From: Brumimicrobium sp.
GTDB lineage: Bacteria; Bacteroidota; Bacteroidia; Flavobacteriales_D; Crocinitomicaceae
Assembly: GCA_023957385.1 (NCBI GenBank)
Contig: JAMLGZ010000002.1
Coordinates: forward strand, 310,001 to 374,000
Direction of reading: 5' to 3'
Length of the DNA: 64,000 bases
Shown: positions 8,241-17,955 of the stretch, one piece after another
Numbering within the stretch: the stretch's first letter is position 1
Layout: each line of letters opens with the position of its first letter
Translations under genes and position numbers: made by a program
The notes under the pieces: generated by a model
What the model was told of the DNA's origin: nothing
Database searches by the model: none
Seen by the model: only the letters and a program-made list of their open reading frames with translations

Positions 8241-9545
8241 ATGGTAAGAAGTTTCTTTATATTTTTTCTACTTACAATTGGCATATCCGTTTCTATGGCA
8301 CAAAATAAATGGATGTGGACTGAAGTGACCTCTTTACCAATTTCAACTACTAACAATGCTCTTTGTGAAGCAAAAACGGCAACAAAGAAATTTGTATATA
8401 GTTTTGGAGGAGTTTCTGATTCATTAAAAATAACTGATATCCACCAGCGTGTTTTTAAATATTATACAAATAATGATTCTTGGGAAGAAATGCCTATGAT
8501 TCCTGATACGGCCGGAAAAACTGGAAGCATGGCAAGTTATGTAAATAATAAAATTTATTTGATAGGAGGGAATTATCACCCTAATGATTCAACAGCTATA
8601 AGTTCTAATAAAGTATTTGTATATAATCCCAATCAAGATATTTTTGAAGCGGAAGGGGCTGATTTAATTACCCCAATAGCTGATCATGTGCAGGCAGTGT
8701 GGCGAGATAGCTTAATTTATGTAGTGTCAGGTTGGAGTAATTCTACTATTTTAATGGATGTTCAGATTTATAATCCATTTGATGACACTTGGTTTTCAGG
8801 CACACCACTTCCCAATGATGAAATTTTTTCCAGTCACGGTGCATCTGGATTTATATTAGGAGATACAATTTTCTTTTATGGTGGGGTAAATGAAAATGCT
8901 ATCGATAATAAGAAATATATCATTAAAGGTGTTATTGATAAGGATATTCCGAGTCAGATTACATGGTCTTATATCAATTCGAATCTAGGAACGAGTATCT
9001 TCAGAGGGGCGTGCTCTGGGTTTGATAAATCTATTTTTTGGGTAGGTGGTGCTGATGAGGCATATCTACTAAATGGAAAAACACTTGATTCGACAACTTA
9101 TGTGAATCCTAATCAACGACTGATGACAGTTAATTTAGAAGAAAAAACTCAAGTAAATTCCTTTGATCCAAAAAATAACGTAATGGACTTAAGAGGAATA
9201 GCTAATTTAGGAGGAGGTAATTGGATGATTGCCGGTGGAATTGACTCTACACATGTTGCTACAAACCGTGCCTTCTTATTGCATAATCCTACATTATCTA
9301 ATATTGGTAAAGCGTTAAATCCAGCTTATTTTGAAGTAATAGACCTAAAAGATGATTTTGTGATTTTGACTGAAAATATTGGAGAACTTAAGGTATATGA
9401 CCTCTCTGGAGGAGTTTTATATATTTCTCCTAAATATTTAGCCGATTTAATTATTCCTAGGTATTTACTTCCTAAAGGATTGCTTCTGTTTGTTTATGAA
9501 GACTCTATTAATTTGCCATTGGTAATTAAAAAGGTTAACCCATAA
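8241..9545 (+). CDS. Secreted Kelch beta-propeller protein with degenerate T9SS-like tail
   Basis: Exported protein of 434 aa. A signal peptide ends near residue 21 (SVSMAQ). About six Kelch repeats follow, with di-glycine turns (FGGV, IGGN, YGGV, VGGA, AGGI) and paired aromatic residues, which should fold as a beta-propeller. The last 70 residues contain LKVYDLSGG and LPKGLLLFVY, which resemble the end of a T9SS type A sorting domain, but the usual YPNP start motif is missing. It may therefore be a T9SS cargo with an atypical signal, or a periplasmic propeller protein. It is followed 7 bases later by recG. Confidence 0.75.
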   Translation: MVRSFFIFFLLTIGISVSMAQNKWMWTEVTSLPISTTNNALCEAKTATKKFVYSFGGVSDSLKITDIHQRVFKYYTNNDSWEEMPMIPDTAGKTGSMASYVNNKIYLIGGNYHPNDSTAISSNKVFVYNPNQDIFEAEGADLITPIADHVQAVWRDSLIYVVSGWSNSTILMDVQIYNPFDDTWFSGTPLPNDEIFSSHGASGFILGDTIFFYGGVNENAIDNKKYIIKGVIDKDIPSQITWSYINSNLGTSIFRGACSGFDKSIFWVGGADEAYLLNGKTLDSTTYVNPNQRLMTVNLEEKTQVNSFDPKNNVMDLRGIANLGGGNWMIAGGIDSTHVATNRAFLLHNPTLSNIGKALNPAYFEVIDLKDDFVILTENIGELKVYDLSGGVLYISPKYLADLIIPRYLLPKGLLLFVYEDSINLPLVIKKVNP

Positions 9546-9552
9546 TTCATGC

Positions 9553-11652
9553 ATGGAAAGTCTTCAGAATATTTCCATAGAATACATTAAAGGTGTTGGC
9601 CCGGAACGTGGGAAAGCGCTCCGTCAAGAATTAGAAATCGAAAATGCTTGGGATTTATTAAATCATTTCCCATTTCGTTATGTGGACAGATCATTCTATC
9701 ATCAGATTCGTGATTTACCGAACTTAGAAGGACAATCTGTGCAATTAAAAGGAACCATAAAAGGATTTAGATTAATTGGAGTAGGCCGACATGCTCGTCT
9801 CCAAGCTCAATTTCAAGATGAAACAGGAGTTATAGATTTAGTATGGTTCAAAGGAATTAAGTGGATTCAGGATAAAGTTAAGCCAGGAATTTTATACAGA
9901 ATATATGGAAAGCCAACACAATATCAAGCGGGCTGGAATATAGCACATCCTGAAATAGTTTCTTTTAAAGATGTAGCACATGAAAAGGGATTACAGCCAA
10001 TCTATAACTCTACGGAGAAGTTGGCTAAAAAAGGTCTCAATTCTGGAGGAATAGAAAAATTAACATACCAACTGGCAAGCCAGATTGAAGGCAAAATTCC
10101 AGAAATACTTCCCGTGAAATATATTGAGCAATATAAGTTGTGCTCTCGTGAAGAAGCCTATAGATATATTCATATTCCACGAAATTTACAAGATGTTCAA
10201 AAAGCACAATTTCGATTAAAGTTTGAAGAACTATTATTACTCCAATTGGAACTATTAATCCGAAAAATTGGGAATAGTAAACCATTGAGTGGTTTTCAAT
10301 TGGATAAGACGGGTAGTGCGTTCGATGATTTTTTTGAACATCATTTACCTTTTCCGTTGACCAATGCTCAAAAACGTGTCACGAAAGAAATTTGGCGAGA
10401 TTTAAAGAGTGGGAAACAAATGAATAGGTTACTACAAGGAGATGTGGGAAGTGGTAAAACCTTGGTTTCAGTGTTAAGTATGCTCTTTGCTATAGGAAAT
10501 GGATTTCAGGCAGCTTTGATGGCACCAACAGAAATATTAGCACAGCAGCATTTCCTTACGATTTCAGAATTATTGGCTCCGATACAAGTGAAAGTAGCCT
10601 TACTTACTGGATCCACCAAAAAATCTGAGCGAAAAGGTTTATTTGAGCAGTTAAAGAATGGAGAGATTCAGCTGATTATTGGAACTCATGCCTTACTAGA
10701 ACCTACTGTCCATTTTTCAAATTTAGGTTTGGTGGTTATTGATGAACAGCATCGTTTTGGAGTAGAACAACGTTCTAAGTTATGGAAAAAAAATACCAAA
10801 CCTCCACATATTTTAGTCATGACAGCCACTCCAATTCCCAGAACATTAGCAATGACTTTTTATGGAGATTTAGACGTGTCAGTTATCGATGAGCTTCCGC
10901 CCGGACGAAAACCAATTACCACCATGCACGCGTATGAGAGTCACCGATTAAAAGTGTTTCAACTAATCAAACAAGAAATAGCTTTAGGAAGACAAGTTTA
11001 TATTGTGTATCCACTGATTAAGGAATCTGAAACCTTGGATTATAATAATCTAAATGAAGGATACGAAGCTATTTCACGAAGCTTTCCACGCCCTCACTAT
11101 CAAACTAGTATTGTTCATGGACAATTGTCTCCTGAAGTGAAAGCTTATGAAATGGAACAGTTTGTTAAGGGTAATACGCATATTATGGTTGCAACAACGG
11201 TTATTGAAGTTGGAGTGAACGTTCCGAATGCTTCTGTGATGATTATTGAAAGCTCAGAGCGTTTTGGATTGTCACAATTACATCAGTTGCGTGGACGTGT
11301 AGGAAGAGGTGCAGAGAAATCCTATTGTATCTTAATGACAGGGAATAAATTAAGTAAAGAAGGTAAAAAGCGTATTAACACGATGGTTTCTACGAATGAT
11401 GGATTTAAAATAGCTGAGGTGGATTTAGAAATCCGAGGTCCTGGAGATATTATGGGGACTCAACAAAGTGGCATATTAAACCTAGCAATTGCTAATTTAG
11501 CGGTAGATGGCCCTATCGTAAGTCTGGCACGAAATGTGGCTATAGAAATCCTAGATAATGACCCCACAATGGAAAGATTAGAGAATCAAGCATTAAAATT
11601 AGCCTTAAAACGAAAAATTAAATCAAAGCCTAATTGGAGTAAAATCTCATAA
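9553..11652 (+). CDS. recG: ATP-dependent DNA helicase RecG
   Basis: Branch-migration helicase that regresses stalled replication forks and processes Holliday junctions. The 699-aa length is normal for the family. An N-terminal wedge/OB domain (about 60-170) is followed by helicase motif I GDVGSGKT (about 296-303), motif II as DEQH near residue 396, TATPIPRT, and the C-terminal block with QLRGRVGRG. The start ATG lies 8 bases after the Kelch stop, so the gene can be read from the same transcript. Confidence 0.96.
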   Translation: MESLQNISIEYIKGVGPERGKALRQELEIENAWDLLNHFPFRYVDRSFYHQIRDLPNLEGQSVQLKGTIKGFRLIGVGRHARLQAQFQDETGVIDLVWFKGIKWIQDKVKPGILYRIYGKPTQYQAGWNIAHPEIVSFKDVAHEKGLQPIYNSTEKLAKKGLNSGGIEKLTYQLASQIEGKIPEILPVKYIEQYKLCSREEAYRYIHIPRNLQDVQKAQFRLKFEELLLLQLELLIRKIGNSKPLSGFQLDKTGSAFDDFFEHHLPFPLTNAQKRVTKEIWRDLKSGKQMNRLLQGDVGSGKTLVSVLSMLFAIGNGFQAALMAPTEILAQQHFLTISELLAPIQVKVALLTGSTKKSERKGLFEQLKNGEIQLIIGTHALLEPTVHFSNLGLVVIDEQHRFGVEQRSKLWKKNTKPPHILVMTATPIPRTLAMTFYGDLDVSVIDELPPGRKPITTMHAYESHRLKVFQLIKQEIALGRQVYIVYPLIKESETLDYNNLNEGYEAISRSFPRPHYQTSIVHGQLSPEVKAYEMEQFVKGNTHIMVATTVIEVGVNVPNASVMIIESSERFGLSQLHQLRGRVGRGAEKSYCILMTGNKLSKEGKKRINTMVSTNDGFKIAEVDLEIRGPGDIMGTQQSGILNLAIANLAVDGPIVSLARNVAIEILDNDPTMERLENQALKLALKRKIKSKPNWSKIS

Positions 11653-11671
11653 AAACCCTTACATTTAATCC

Positions 11672-12010
11672 ATGAAAAAATACATTACACTTCTATTATT
11701 TGTTACGCTTAGTTATGCTACATTTTCCCAACTAAAAGGGGATATTGTGAGAGATAACCGGAAATTAGTTACCCCAAAAGATTATATTATACAAGGAATT
11801 GCGGATGGTCGAGTTACCTTCCAAATTGCTGTTGATATTAATGGAGATATTTCATCTGCAAAAGTGGTGGATTCTCTTACAACACTTAAGAGTTCTCCAG
11901 CTAAAATTGATGCCTACACGTATGTGAAGGATTTTAAATTTGAGCCGGGCACTTGGTTTCCAAAGTTTCATCAAGGACAAATAACCATTACGATGCTTCG
12001 ACCAAAATAG
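11672..12010 (+). CDS. Small secreted protein with TonB-C-terminal-like fold
   Basis: Protein of 112 aa with a signal peptide (MKKYITLLLFVTLSYATFSQ). The mature part shows the pattern of TonB C-terminal domains: GRVTFQIAVDINGDISSAKVVDS, then a helix, then KFEPG and a closing strand ITITM. No membrane anchor or proline-rich spacer is present, so it is not an energy transducer in the usual sense. It lies 19 bases after recG. Function unknown; identification rests on pattern only. Confidence 0.6.
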   Translation: MKKYITLLLFVTLSYATFSQLKGDIVRDNRKLVTPKDYIIQGIADGRVTFQIAVDINGDISSAKVVDSLTTLKSSPAKIDAYTYVKDFKFEPGTWFPKFHQGQITITMLRPK

Positions 12011-12133
12011 CTATCTTTTAATCCCCATTACACAAGCATCATTTATTTGTTCCCTCTGACCTTTCAATTGCTCAAAGGTTTGACTAATTACTTTAGCTTA
12101 GTTCATTGCTTAACAATCTTTAACAGCCCTTTT

Positions 12134-12165
12134 TTTGAAATAGGAGTAAACAATGAACATCTTTG
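12134..12165 (+). promoter_or_regulatory. Putative Bacteroidota promoter of the MoxR-Bat operon
   Basis: TTTG at 12134-12137 and CATCTTTG at 12158-12165 are separated by 20 bases. They match the Bacteroidota sigma-factor consensus TTTG, 17-23 bases, TAnnTTTG with one mismatch. The predicted start of transcription is about 15-20 bases before the moxR ATG. The rest of 12011-12189 shows nothing else. Confidence 0.5.
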
Positions 12166-12189
12166 TATTAATGAATTATTGATTTATTT

Positions 12190-13212
12190 ATGGAAGAAAA
12201 TAATACATCGTCATTAACTCCTGCTGACACGATACGCCAGGTTACTGAGAAAATTCAACAAGAGCGCCCACTTATTGACTTGATTAATCGCGAGATGTCA
12301 AGCGTAATTATCGGCCAGCATAAGATGCAAGAGTGTTTGTTAATTGGATTGTTTTCTAATGGACACGTACTATTAGAGGGGGTTCCTGGATTAGCAAAAA
12401 CATTAGCTATTAAGACGTTGACAGATATTATTGGAGGAGTATATAGTAGGGTACAATTTACACCTGATTTACTACCTGCAGATATTACAGGAACTCAGAT
12501 TTATAATCAGAAAACGCAAGCATTTTCTGTAACAAAAGGACCTATCTTTGCCAATTTCATTTTAGCGGATGAGATTAATCGTGCACCAGCTAAAGTGCAA
12601 GCAGCTTTATTAGAAGCTATGCAAGAACGCCAAGTTACAATAGGAGATGAAACTTTTAAACTACCTGAACCATTTTTAGTTTTGGCAACACAAAATCCTA
12701 TTGAACAGGAAGGAACCTATCCATTACCAGAAGCACAAATGGATAGATTTATGCTAAAAGTTACCCTAGAATATCCAACACGTGATGATGAAAAATTAAT
12801 TCTACGTAACAATGTTCGAAGTGAAGGATTAGCCAAAGCAAATCGAGTGGTTTCACCTGAAGATATTATGCGCCTAAAATCACTTGTGAGAGAGGTTTAT
12901 ATCGACGAAAAAATTGAAAAGTATATCATTGATATCGTGTTTGCTACGAGAAATCCAGATGAATATAATCTAAATAACTTATCTCCATTGATAGCCTTTG
13001 GAGCATCGCCTAGAGCAAGTATAAATCTAGCTTTGGCAGCAAAGGCAAATGCATTCTTAAATGGAAGAGCTTATGTTATTCCAGAAGATGTCCGAAGTAT
13101 GGCGGTAAACGTGATACAGCATCGTTTGGGATTAACTTACGAAGCTGAAGCAGAAGGAGTCACTGCAACCGATATCATTGAAAAGATTCTAGGTAGAGTA
13201 GAAGTTCCGTAA
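12190..13212 (+). CDS. MoxR-family AAA+ ATPase
   Basis: Chaperone-like ATPase of 340 aa. Walker A GVPGLAKT (about 64-71), Walker B as LADEIN (about 125-130), and the conserved ATQNPIEQEGTYPLPEAQ-type block are present. MoxR proteins act with VWA-domain proteins in assembly or activation of envelope or metal-cofactor complexes. Here it heads an eight-gene operon with DUF58 and BatA-E, known in Bacteroides as the aerotolerance operon. The exact client is not known. Confidence 0.93.
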   Translation: MEENNTSSLTPADTIRQVTEKIQQERPLIDLINREMSSVIIGQHKMQECLLIGLFSNGHVLLEGVPGLAKTLAIKTLTDIIGGVYSRVQFTPDLLPADITGTQIYNQKTQAFSVTKGPIFANFILADEINRAPAKVQAALLEAMQERQVTIGDETFKLPEPFLVLATQNPIEQEGTYPLPEAQMDRFMLKVTLEYPTRDDEKLILRNNVRSEGLAKANRVVSPEDIMRLKSLVREVYIDEKIEKYIIDIVFATRNPDEYNLNNLSPLIAFGASPRASINLALAAKANAFLNGRAYVIPEDVRSMAVNVIQHRLGLTYEAEAEGVTATDIIEKILGRVEVP

Positions 13213-13223
13213 ATCTTTGTGAA

Positions 13224-14096
13224 ATGGACATTAGCGAATTACTCAAAAAGGTTCAAGACATTGAAATAAAAACGAAGCGTAACTCTAAACTTGTTTTTTC
13301 AGGGGGATATCAGTCTGCGTTTAAAGGCAAGGGTATGATTTTCTCTGAAGTTAAAGAATATCAATATGGAGATGATGTGCGAACAATAGATTGGAATGTT
13401 ACTGCTCGCTTTGATACTCCTTATGTTAAAGTTTTTGAGGAGGAAAGAGAGCTTTCTATTGTTCTGATTATAGATGTATCAGCATCTAATTTCTTTGGGA
13501 GCAAAAATAAGTCCAAGTTAGACTTAATCCTAGAAACAACAGCTGTTTTAGCTCTTTCCGCTGTAGCTAATAATGATAAAGTAGGAGCTATTTTCGTGAC
13601 TGATGAGGTGGAAAAGTATATACCACCAAAGAAGGGTAAACCACATGCACTGCGTATTTTAAGAGAACTGATTTCATTTGAATCCACCTCTAATGGAACA
13701 CATCTTAATAAAGGTATTCAGTTTTATATCAATATGGTGAGAAGAAAGGGAATTTGCTTTATCATAAGTGATTTTATTGATGAACATGATTTTCAAGAAG
13801 GGCTTAAAATTGCAAATAGTAGGCATGATATGGTAGCAATTCGTATTACAGATCCTGCCGAGAAGAATCTTCCTAAAATAGGCTTGCGTAAAATGTTCCT
13901 GGCAGAAGGAAAGGGAGAACAGTGGGTCAATACCAATTCTTCTTCTGTGCAGCGTCAATTTCATAAGAATTATAAGACAAGAGAGAGTAAGTTAAATAAT
14001 CTACTTTGGAGTTCAGGAGTAGATCACGCAGTTTTATCAACGGATAATAATCACTTGGTTGAATTAAAGAAATTATTTTTAACGAGAAGAAGATAG
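13224..14096 (+). CDS. DUF58 domain protein (VWA-like)
   Basis: Cytoplasmic 290-aa protein with the DUF58 signature region (VKEYQYGDDVRTIDWN, near residues 48-63) followed by a von Willebrand A-like fold with a MIDAS motif in DVSAS. DUF58 proteins are constant partners of MoxR ATPases. The stop codon overlaps the GTG start of the next gene by one base. Part of the Bat operon. Confidence 0.9.
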   Translation: MDISELLKKVQDIEIKTKRNSKLVFSGGYQSAFKGKGMIFSEVKEYQYGDDVRTIDWNVTARFDTPYVKVFEEERELSIVLIIDVSASNFFGSKNKSKLDLILETTAVLALSAVANNDKVGAIFVTDEVEKYIPPKKGKPHALRILRELISFESTSNGTHLNKGIQFYINMVRRKGICFIISDFIDEHDFQEGLKIANSRHDMVAIRITDPAEKNLPKIGLRKMFLAEGKGEQWVNTNSSSVQRQFHKNYKTRESKLNNLLWSSGVDHAVLSTDNNHLVELKKLFLTRRR

Positions 14097-15043
14097 TGCG
14101 GGTAATTTTATACATATTGTCAATAACTTTCTGTACTTTTTTACAAGCACAACAATTAGATATTGTTATAAATAAGACAGAAATCAAGATAGGAGAGCCT
14201 TTTATACTTACCTTCCAAATAAAAGATAAAAATCCAATTACGAAGATTCAATATACGCCACAATTAAATGAATTTATCGGCAAAGAAAGTACGAGTAAAC
14301 CCATAGATAACTCACAAGGAGTCTCAACAGATTATCATTTTGATATTTTGCAACCTTTTCATGATACTACTTATCAGGTTAATGGTGAATATATCTGGCA
14401 AGGAACTTACGAATTAACTGGATGGGATAGTGCATACGTAGTTATTCCGCCAGAATCAATTCAGTTAGCCGAGCAAGAATTATTCTTTCCAGCAGGTTTA
14501 ATAGGGGTAATTAAACCACTGGTAAATCCAAACCAGCCTATCTATGATATTCGAGAATCATTCTCCGAAATCCCAAGTTTGACCTTCTTGGAAATTCTTA
14601 AGAAATATTGGTGGGCTTTTGCATTAGCTTTAATAGGACTCATTATACTTGTATTTCTTCTAGTGAGAAAAGGTAAAAAACGAGATGAACCAGTAATCCA
14701 ACTTTCTTTCTTGGAAGAAGCTTTATTGAAGATTAAACACCTTCGTGATGCTAGAAGTTATGATAAAAATTTAAAAGAATATTATTACGAATTATCTATT
14801 ATTATTCGAAAATTCCTAGTGGCTCATTTTAAGGTTGAATTATTAGATAAAACAACGTATGAGATAGAGATAATACTTCGCAAACATGCATTGCCTGAGG
14901 TAATTGTTTCGGATATTAGATTACTCCTTAATCAGTCTGATATGGTGAAATTTGCTAAATCAAAACCCGATGTTGGAGAAATTCTGCGAATAACTGATAT
15001 GGCTGAGAATGTTCTTAAAAAGATAGCTCAAATAGATTCATAA
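14096..15043 (+). CDS. Bat-operon membrane protein, DUF4381-like
   Basis: Protein of 315 aa that starts with GTG at 14096, overlapping the DUF58 stop. An N-terminal hydrophobic segment (signal peptide or anchor ending near LQAQ) precedes an exported beta-rich domain. A single membrane helix lies at about 172-194 (WWAFALALIGLIILVFLLV), followed by a cytoplasmic helical tail. This two-domain layout around one membrane helix matches the short membrane proteins found between DUF58 and BatA in other Bacteroidota Bat operons. Its stop is coupled to batA by one base. Confidence 0.75.
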   Translation: MRVILYILSITFCTFLQAQQLDIVINKTEIKIGEPFILTFQIKDKNPITKIQYTPQLNEFIGKESTSKPIDNSQGVSTDYHFDILQPFHDTTYQVNGEYIWQGTYELTGWDSAYVVIPPESIQLAEQELFFPAGLIGVIKPLVNPNQPIYDIRESFSEIPSLTFLEILKKYWWAFALALIGLIILVFLLVRKGKKRDEPVIQLSFLEEALLKIKHLRDARSYDKNLKEYYYELSIIIRKFLVAHFKVELLDKTTYEIEIILRKHALPEVIVSDIRLLLNQSDMVKFAKSKPDVGEILRITDMAENVLKKIAQIDS

Positions 15044-16077
15044 TGCGTTTTTGGGAGTATTTACATATCAATATTTTGGATTATCAATTCTATGCAAAAC
15101 AATGGCTGTGGCTTTTATTAATAACACCTATTATTTTATATCTCAGATATCGCTGGACAGAACAAAAAAGAGGAGAGGTTAAATTCTCTAATTTATCTAA
15201 AGATTTAAAGAGTATCTCCTATAAACCCGCTAGCTTGATCCAGTTACTTATCTATACTTCTTTAGCAGTAGGGATGAGTTCTTTAATTATTGCTATGGCG
15301 CTTCCTACTTTACCATATTCTGAAGAAAGCTCACCTCAATATAGTGAGGGAATTGATATTGTGATTGCTATGGATATCTCAGGCAGTATGATGGCGACAG
15401 ATTTCTTGCCAAACCGATTAGAAGTTGCTAAGAAATTGGCGCAGGAATTTATCGATAAAAGACCACAAGATAAAATTGGATTCGTAGTATTTGAAGGTGA
15501 AGCATATACAACATGCCCTACCACTAAGAATCATAGTTTCTTAAAATCAAAAATTGAAGAAATTCAATCAGGAAATTTACTACCTGGAACAGCAATAGGT
15601 GTTGGACTAGGTACTGCTGTGGCGCGCTTAAGAAGTGATACGATTGAATCGAAAGTAGTGATCCTATTAACGGATGGAGAGAATAATAGAGGTGATTTAT
15701 TACCTATGGATGCAGCTCAAATAGCTAAAAACAAAAATATCCGTGTTTATACCATTGGAATAGGACAGAAAGGGGTTGTGAAAATGCCGATTGATACCCC
15801 TTTTGGAAGAATCATGCAAGATATGGAAGTGAATATCGACGAAGATCTTTTAACCAAAATGGCAGATATGACAGGAGGGGAATATTTTCGTGCAACTGAT
15901 GAGAATTCTCTTAAAGATATTTATGGAAAGATTGACCAAATGGAAAAGAGTAAAATTGTTGAAAATCATATTGAGAAAGAACCTCCCTATACCCCAACCT
16001 TCTTTTTATTACTTGGAGTAGTCACCCTAATCTTAGGATTTTTTACGGAACATATTGTATTCAAAAAAAATGATTAA
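15043..16077 (+). CDS. batA: BatA, membrane-bound VWA-domain protein
   Basis: Aerotolerance-operon protein of 344 aa. Two N-terminal membrane helices (about 20-36 and 67-88) and one C-terminal helix (about 317-335) hold a periplasmic or cytoplasm-facing VWA domain. A perfect MIDAS DISGSM begins near residue 111, with the later T and D of the metal site (about 155-215). It is followed by batB, which has the same design, as in Bacteroides fragilis. The role is maintenance of the envelope under stress, with the molecular target unknown. Confidence 0.9.
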   Translation: MRFWEYLHINILDYQFYAKQWLWLLLITPIILYLRYRWTEQKRGEVKFSNLSKDLKSISYKPASLIQLLIYTSLAVGMSSLIIAMALPTLPYSEESSPQYSEGIDIVIAMDISGSMMATDFLPNRLEVAKKLAQEFIDKRPQDKIGFVVFEGEAYTTCPTTKNHSFLKSKIEEIQSGNLLPGTAIGVGLGTAVARLRSDTIESKVVILLTDGENNRGDLLPMDAAQIAKNKNIRVYTIGIGQKGVVKMPIDTPFGRIMQDMEVNIDEDLLTKMADMTGGEYFRATDENSLKDIYGKIDQMEKSKIVENHIEKEPPYTPTFFLLLGVVTLILGFFTEHIVFKKND

Positions 16078-17215
16078 CCGCAAGTTATATACATATAAAA
16101 CATCTTTGTTTCTGATTACAGCACTTGTTGTGGAGTTTGTTTTTTGGATTGCTACATGGCAAATATTAAAAATATTAGGTTTCTTCTCCTATACGCAAAA
16201 TGGAGAAAAATTCTCTTTTCTTCACCCTGAATTTGCATGGTGTTTATTGAGTGTATTATTTGTTCTATTAATTTTTGTATATCAGATGTTAGCAAGAAAC
16301 CGTATGGTAAGGAAATTCGATGGACTACAAGATTTATCTCATTTGCTTCGCCCTGTTTCACTTAAAAATTTATTTTTTAAATATTTCTTTATCCGAAATG
16401 TTATTGTATTTGCTTGCTTCGCCTTGATGCAACCTGTGTATGGAACAAAGAAAGTCCATGGTGTGATGTCAGGTGTAGAACTTGTTTTTGCGGTGGATAT
16501 TTCTAATTCAATGAATACGCGTGATATTGACGGAAAGGAAACTAGATTAGAAGTTGCAAAGCGAGCCATGAATCAAATTATTACTAATTCCAATGTTGCT
16601 CAGGTAGGTTTAGTGGTATTCGCAGGTAGTGCTTATACACAACTACCACTTACAGTGGATAAGGGTATTATCCGTATGTATATTCAAGACTTGAATACTA
16701 ATTTTATTTCTAATCAAGGAACTAATATTGCAGATGCTCTGATTGAATCTAGTAAACTCTATATAAAAGAAAAAACCAAGCGTATGATTGTGCTGATTTC
16801 AGATGGAGAGAATCATGATGGAAATATGGAGGAAGCATATAAAACTGTAAAAGAAAAGAATATAGAAGTATATACCTTAGGAATTGGTACAGAAAAAGGG
16901 GGGATTGTACCAGAAAATGATAGACCAAATGCAAAATATTTAAAAGATGAGAAAGGACAATCTATTTTGTCTCGCGTGAATCCAGAAATGCTTCGAGAAA
17001 TAGCTAAGAACTTAGATGGAAGTATGACACTAACAAGTAGTTCTTTTCCCAATGTTTATCAAATTTTAACTGAAATTAACAAACCCTCTAAAAGTAGTAC
17101 CGTAAATTTGGAGTTAGAAATACAGGCAGACAGATATCGTTGGCCTTTATTGATTTCGATATTATTTTTAATAATGCTGTTTGGCTGGGAATTGATACTT
17201 AATAAATGGAAGTAA
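16070..17215 (+). CDS. batB: BatB, membrane-bound VWA-domain protein
   Basis: Second VWA protein of the Bat operon, 381 aa from the ATG at 16070, which overlaps the batA end by eight bases. An upstream in-frame TTG at 16055 is possible but less likely. Two membrane helices precede the VWA domain with MIDAS DISNSM (from about residue 143), and one helix (about 362-378) ends the protein. Paralogue of BatA, with the usual Gly of the MIDAS replaced by Asn. Confidence 0.9.
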   Translation: MINRKLYTYKTSLFLITALVVEFVFWIATWQILKILGFFSYTQNGEKFSFLHPEFAWCLLSVLFVLLIFVYQMLARNRMVRKFDGLQDLSHLLRPVSLKNLFFKYFFIRNVIVFACFALMQPVYGTKKVHGVMSGVELVFAVDISNSMNTRDIDGKETRLEVAKRAMNQIITNSNVAQVGLVVFAGSAYTQLPLTVDKGIIRMYIQDLNTNFISNQGTNIADALIESSKLYIKEKTKRMIVLISDGENHDGNMEEAYKTVKEKNIEVYTLGIGTEKGGIVPENDRPNAKYLKDEKGQSILSRVNPEMLREIAKNLDGSMTLTSSSFPNVYQILTEINKPSKSSTVNLELEIQADRYRWPLLISILFLIMLFGWELILNKWK

Positions 17216-17955
17216 GAAGAATATATATCATTTTCTTTTTGATGTTGGTTGTAAGTTTCTCTTATGCTCAATCTTGGCGTGATACTTTGAGATTAGGGCA
17301 AGAGTTATACCGCAAAGGCGAATTTGATAAAGCATATAAAACTTTACTTTCTGCCCAAAAAATTGCTCCAACAGGTGTCGATTTGTCTCAAGATATTGGA
17401 AACGCTGCTTATCGAGCAAAAGATTATGAATTGTCACAAAAGGCATATTCAGCAACCGTGGCTAATCAAAAGAACTCTGCTCAACAAGCTAATTCTTGGC
17501 ATAATACAGGAAATAGCCAAATGATGGCTAAAAATTATCAAGGGGCTGTAGAGAGTTATAAAAATGCGCTCCGTTTGCAGCCTGACAACGATGAGACGCG
17601 TTATAATCTTGCCGTTGCTCAGCGAGAATTAAAGAAACAAGAACAGCAAAACAAAGAAAATCAGCAAGACAAACAGAATCAACAAGATAAAAAGAATGAT
17701 AGCTCTGATTCTAAAGATGCTAATTCTCAAGATCAAAAAGATAAACAAAACCAAAACGAAAATCAACAGAAACCTTCACAGGGCAACTCTGAGAACCAAG
17801 ATAAAAAGCAATCAGAAGGTCAGCTTAGTGATCAAAAATCAGATCGTATTTTAGATGATTTGCTAAAACAAGAAATGGAAACGAAAAAGAAGATCAGAAA
17901 AATAGAACAATCTAATGATCCAAAAAATTCGGTTAATTCAGGAAAGAAATGGTAA
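17206..17955 (+). CDS. batC: BatC, TPR protein with charged Q/K/N-rich tail
   Basis: Exported protein of 249 aa. It has a signal peptide (ending SFSYAQ), three TPR units (about 30-140) and a very polar tail rich in Gln, Lys, Asn and Asp (about 145-220) that is probably disordered or coiled-coil. Such a tail is typical for BatC. It overlaps the ends of batB (10 bases) and batD (7 bases). Likely a periplasmic scaffold for the BatA/BatB complex. Confidence 0.87.
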   Translation: MEVRRIYIIFFLMLVVSFSYAQSWRDTLRLGQELYRKGEFDKAYKTLLSAQKIAPTGVDLSQDIGNAAYRAKDYELSQKAYSATVANQKNSAQQANSWHNTGNSQMMAKNYQGAVESYKNALRLQPDNDETRYNLAVAQRELKKQEQQNKENQQDKQNQQDKKNDSSDSKDANSQDQKDKQNQNENQQKPSQGNSENQDKKQSEGQLSDQKSDRILDDLLKQEMETKKKIRKIEQSNDPKNSVNSGKKW

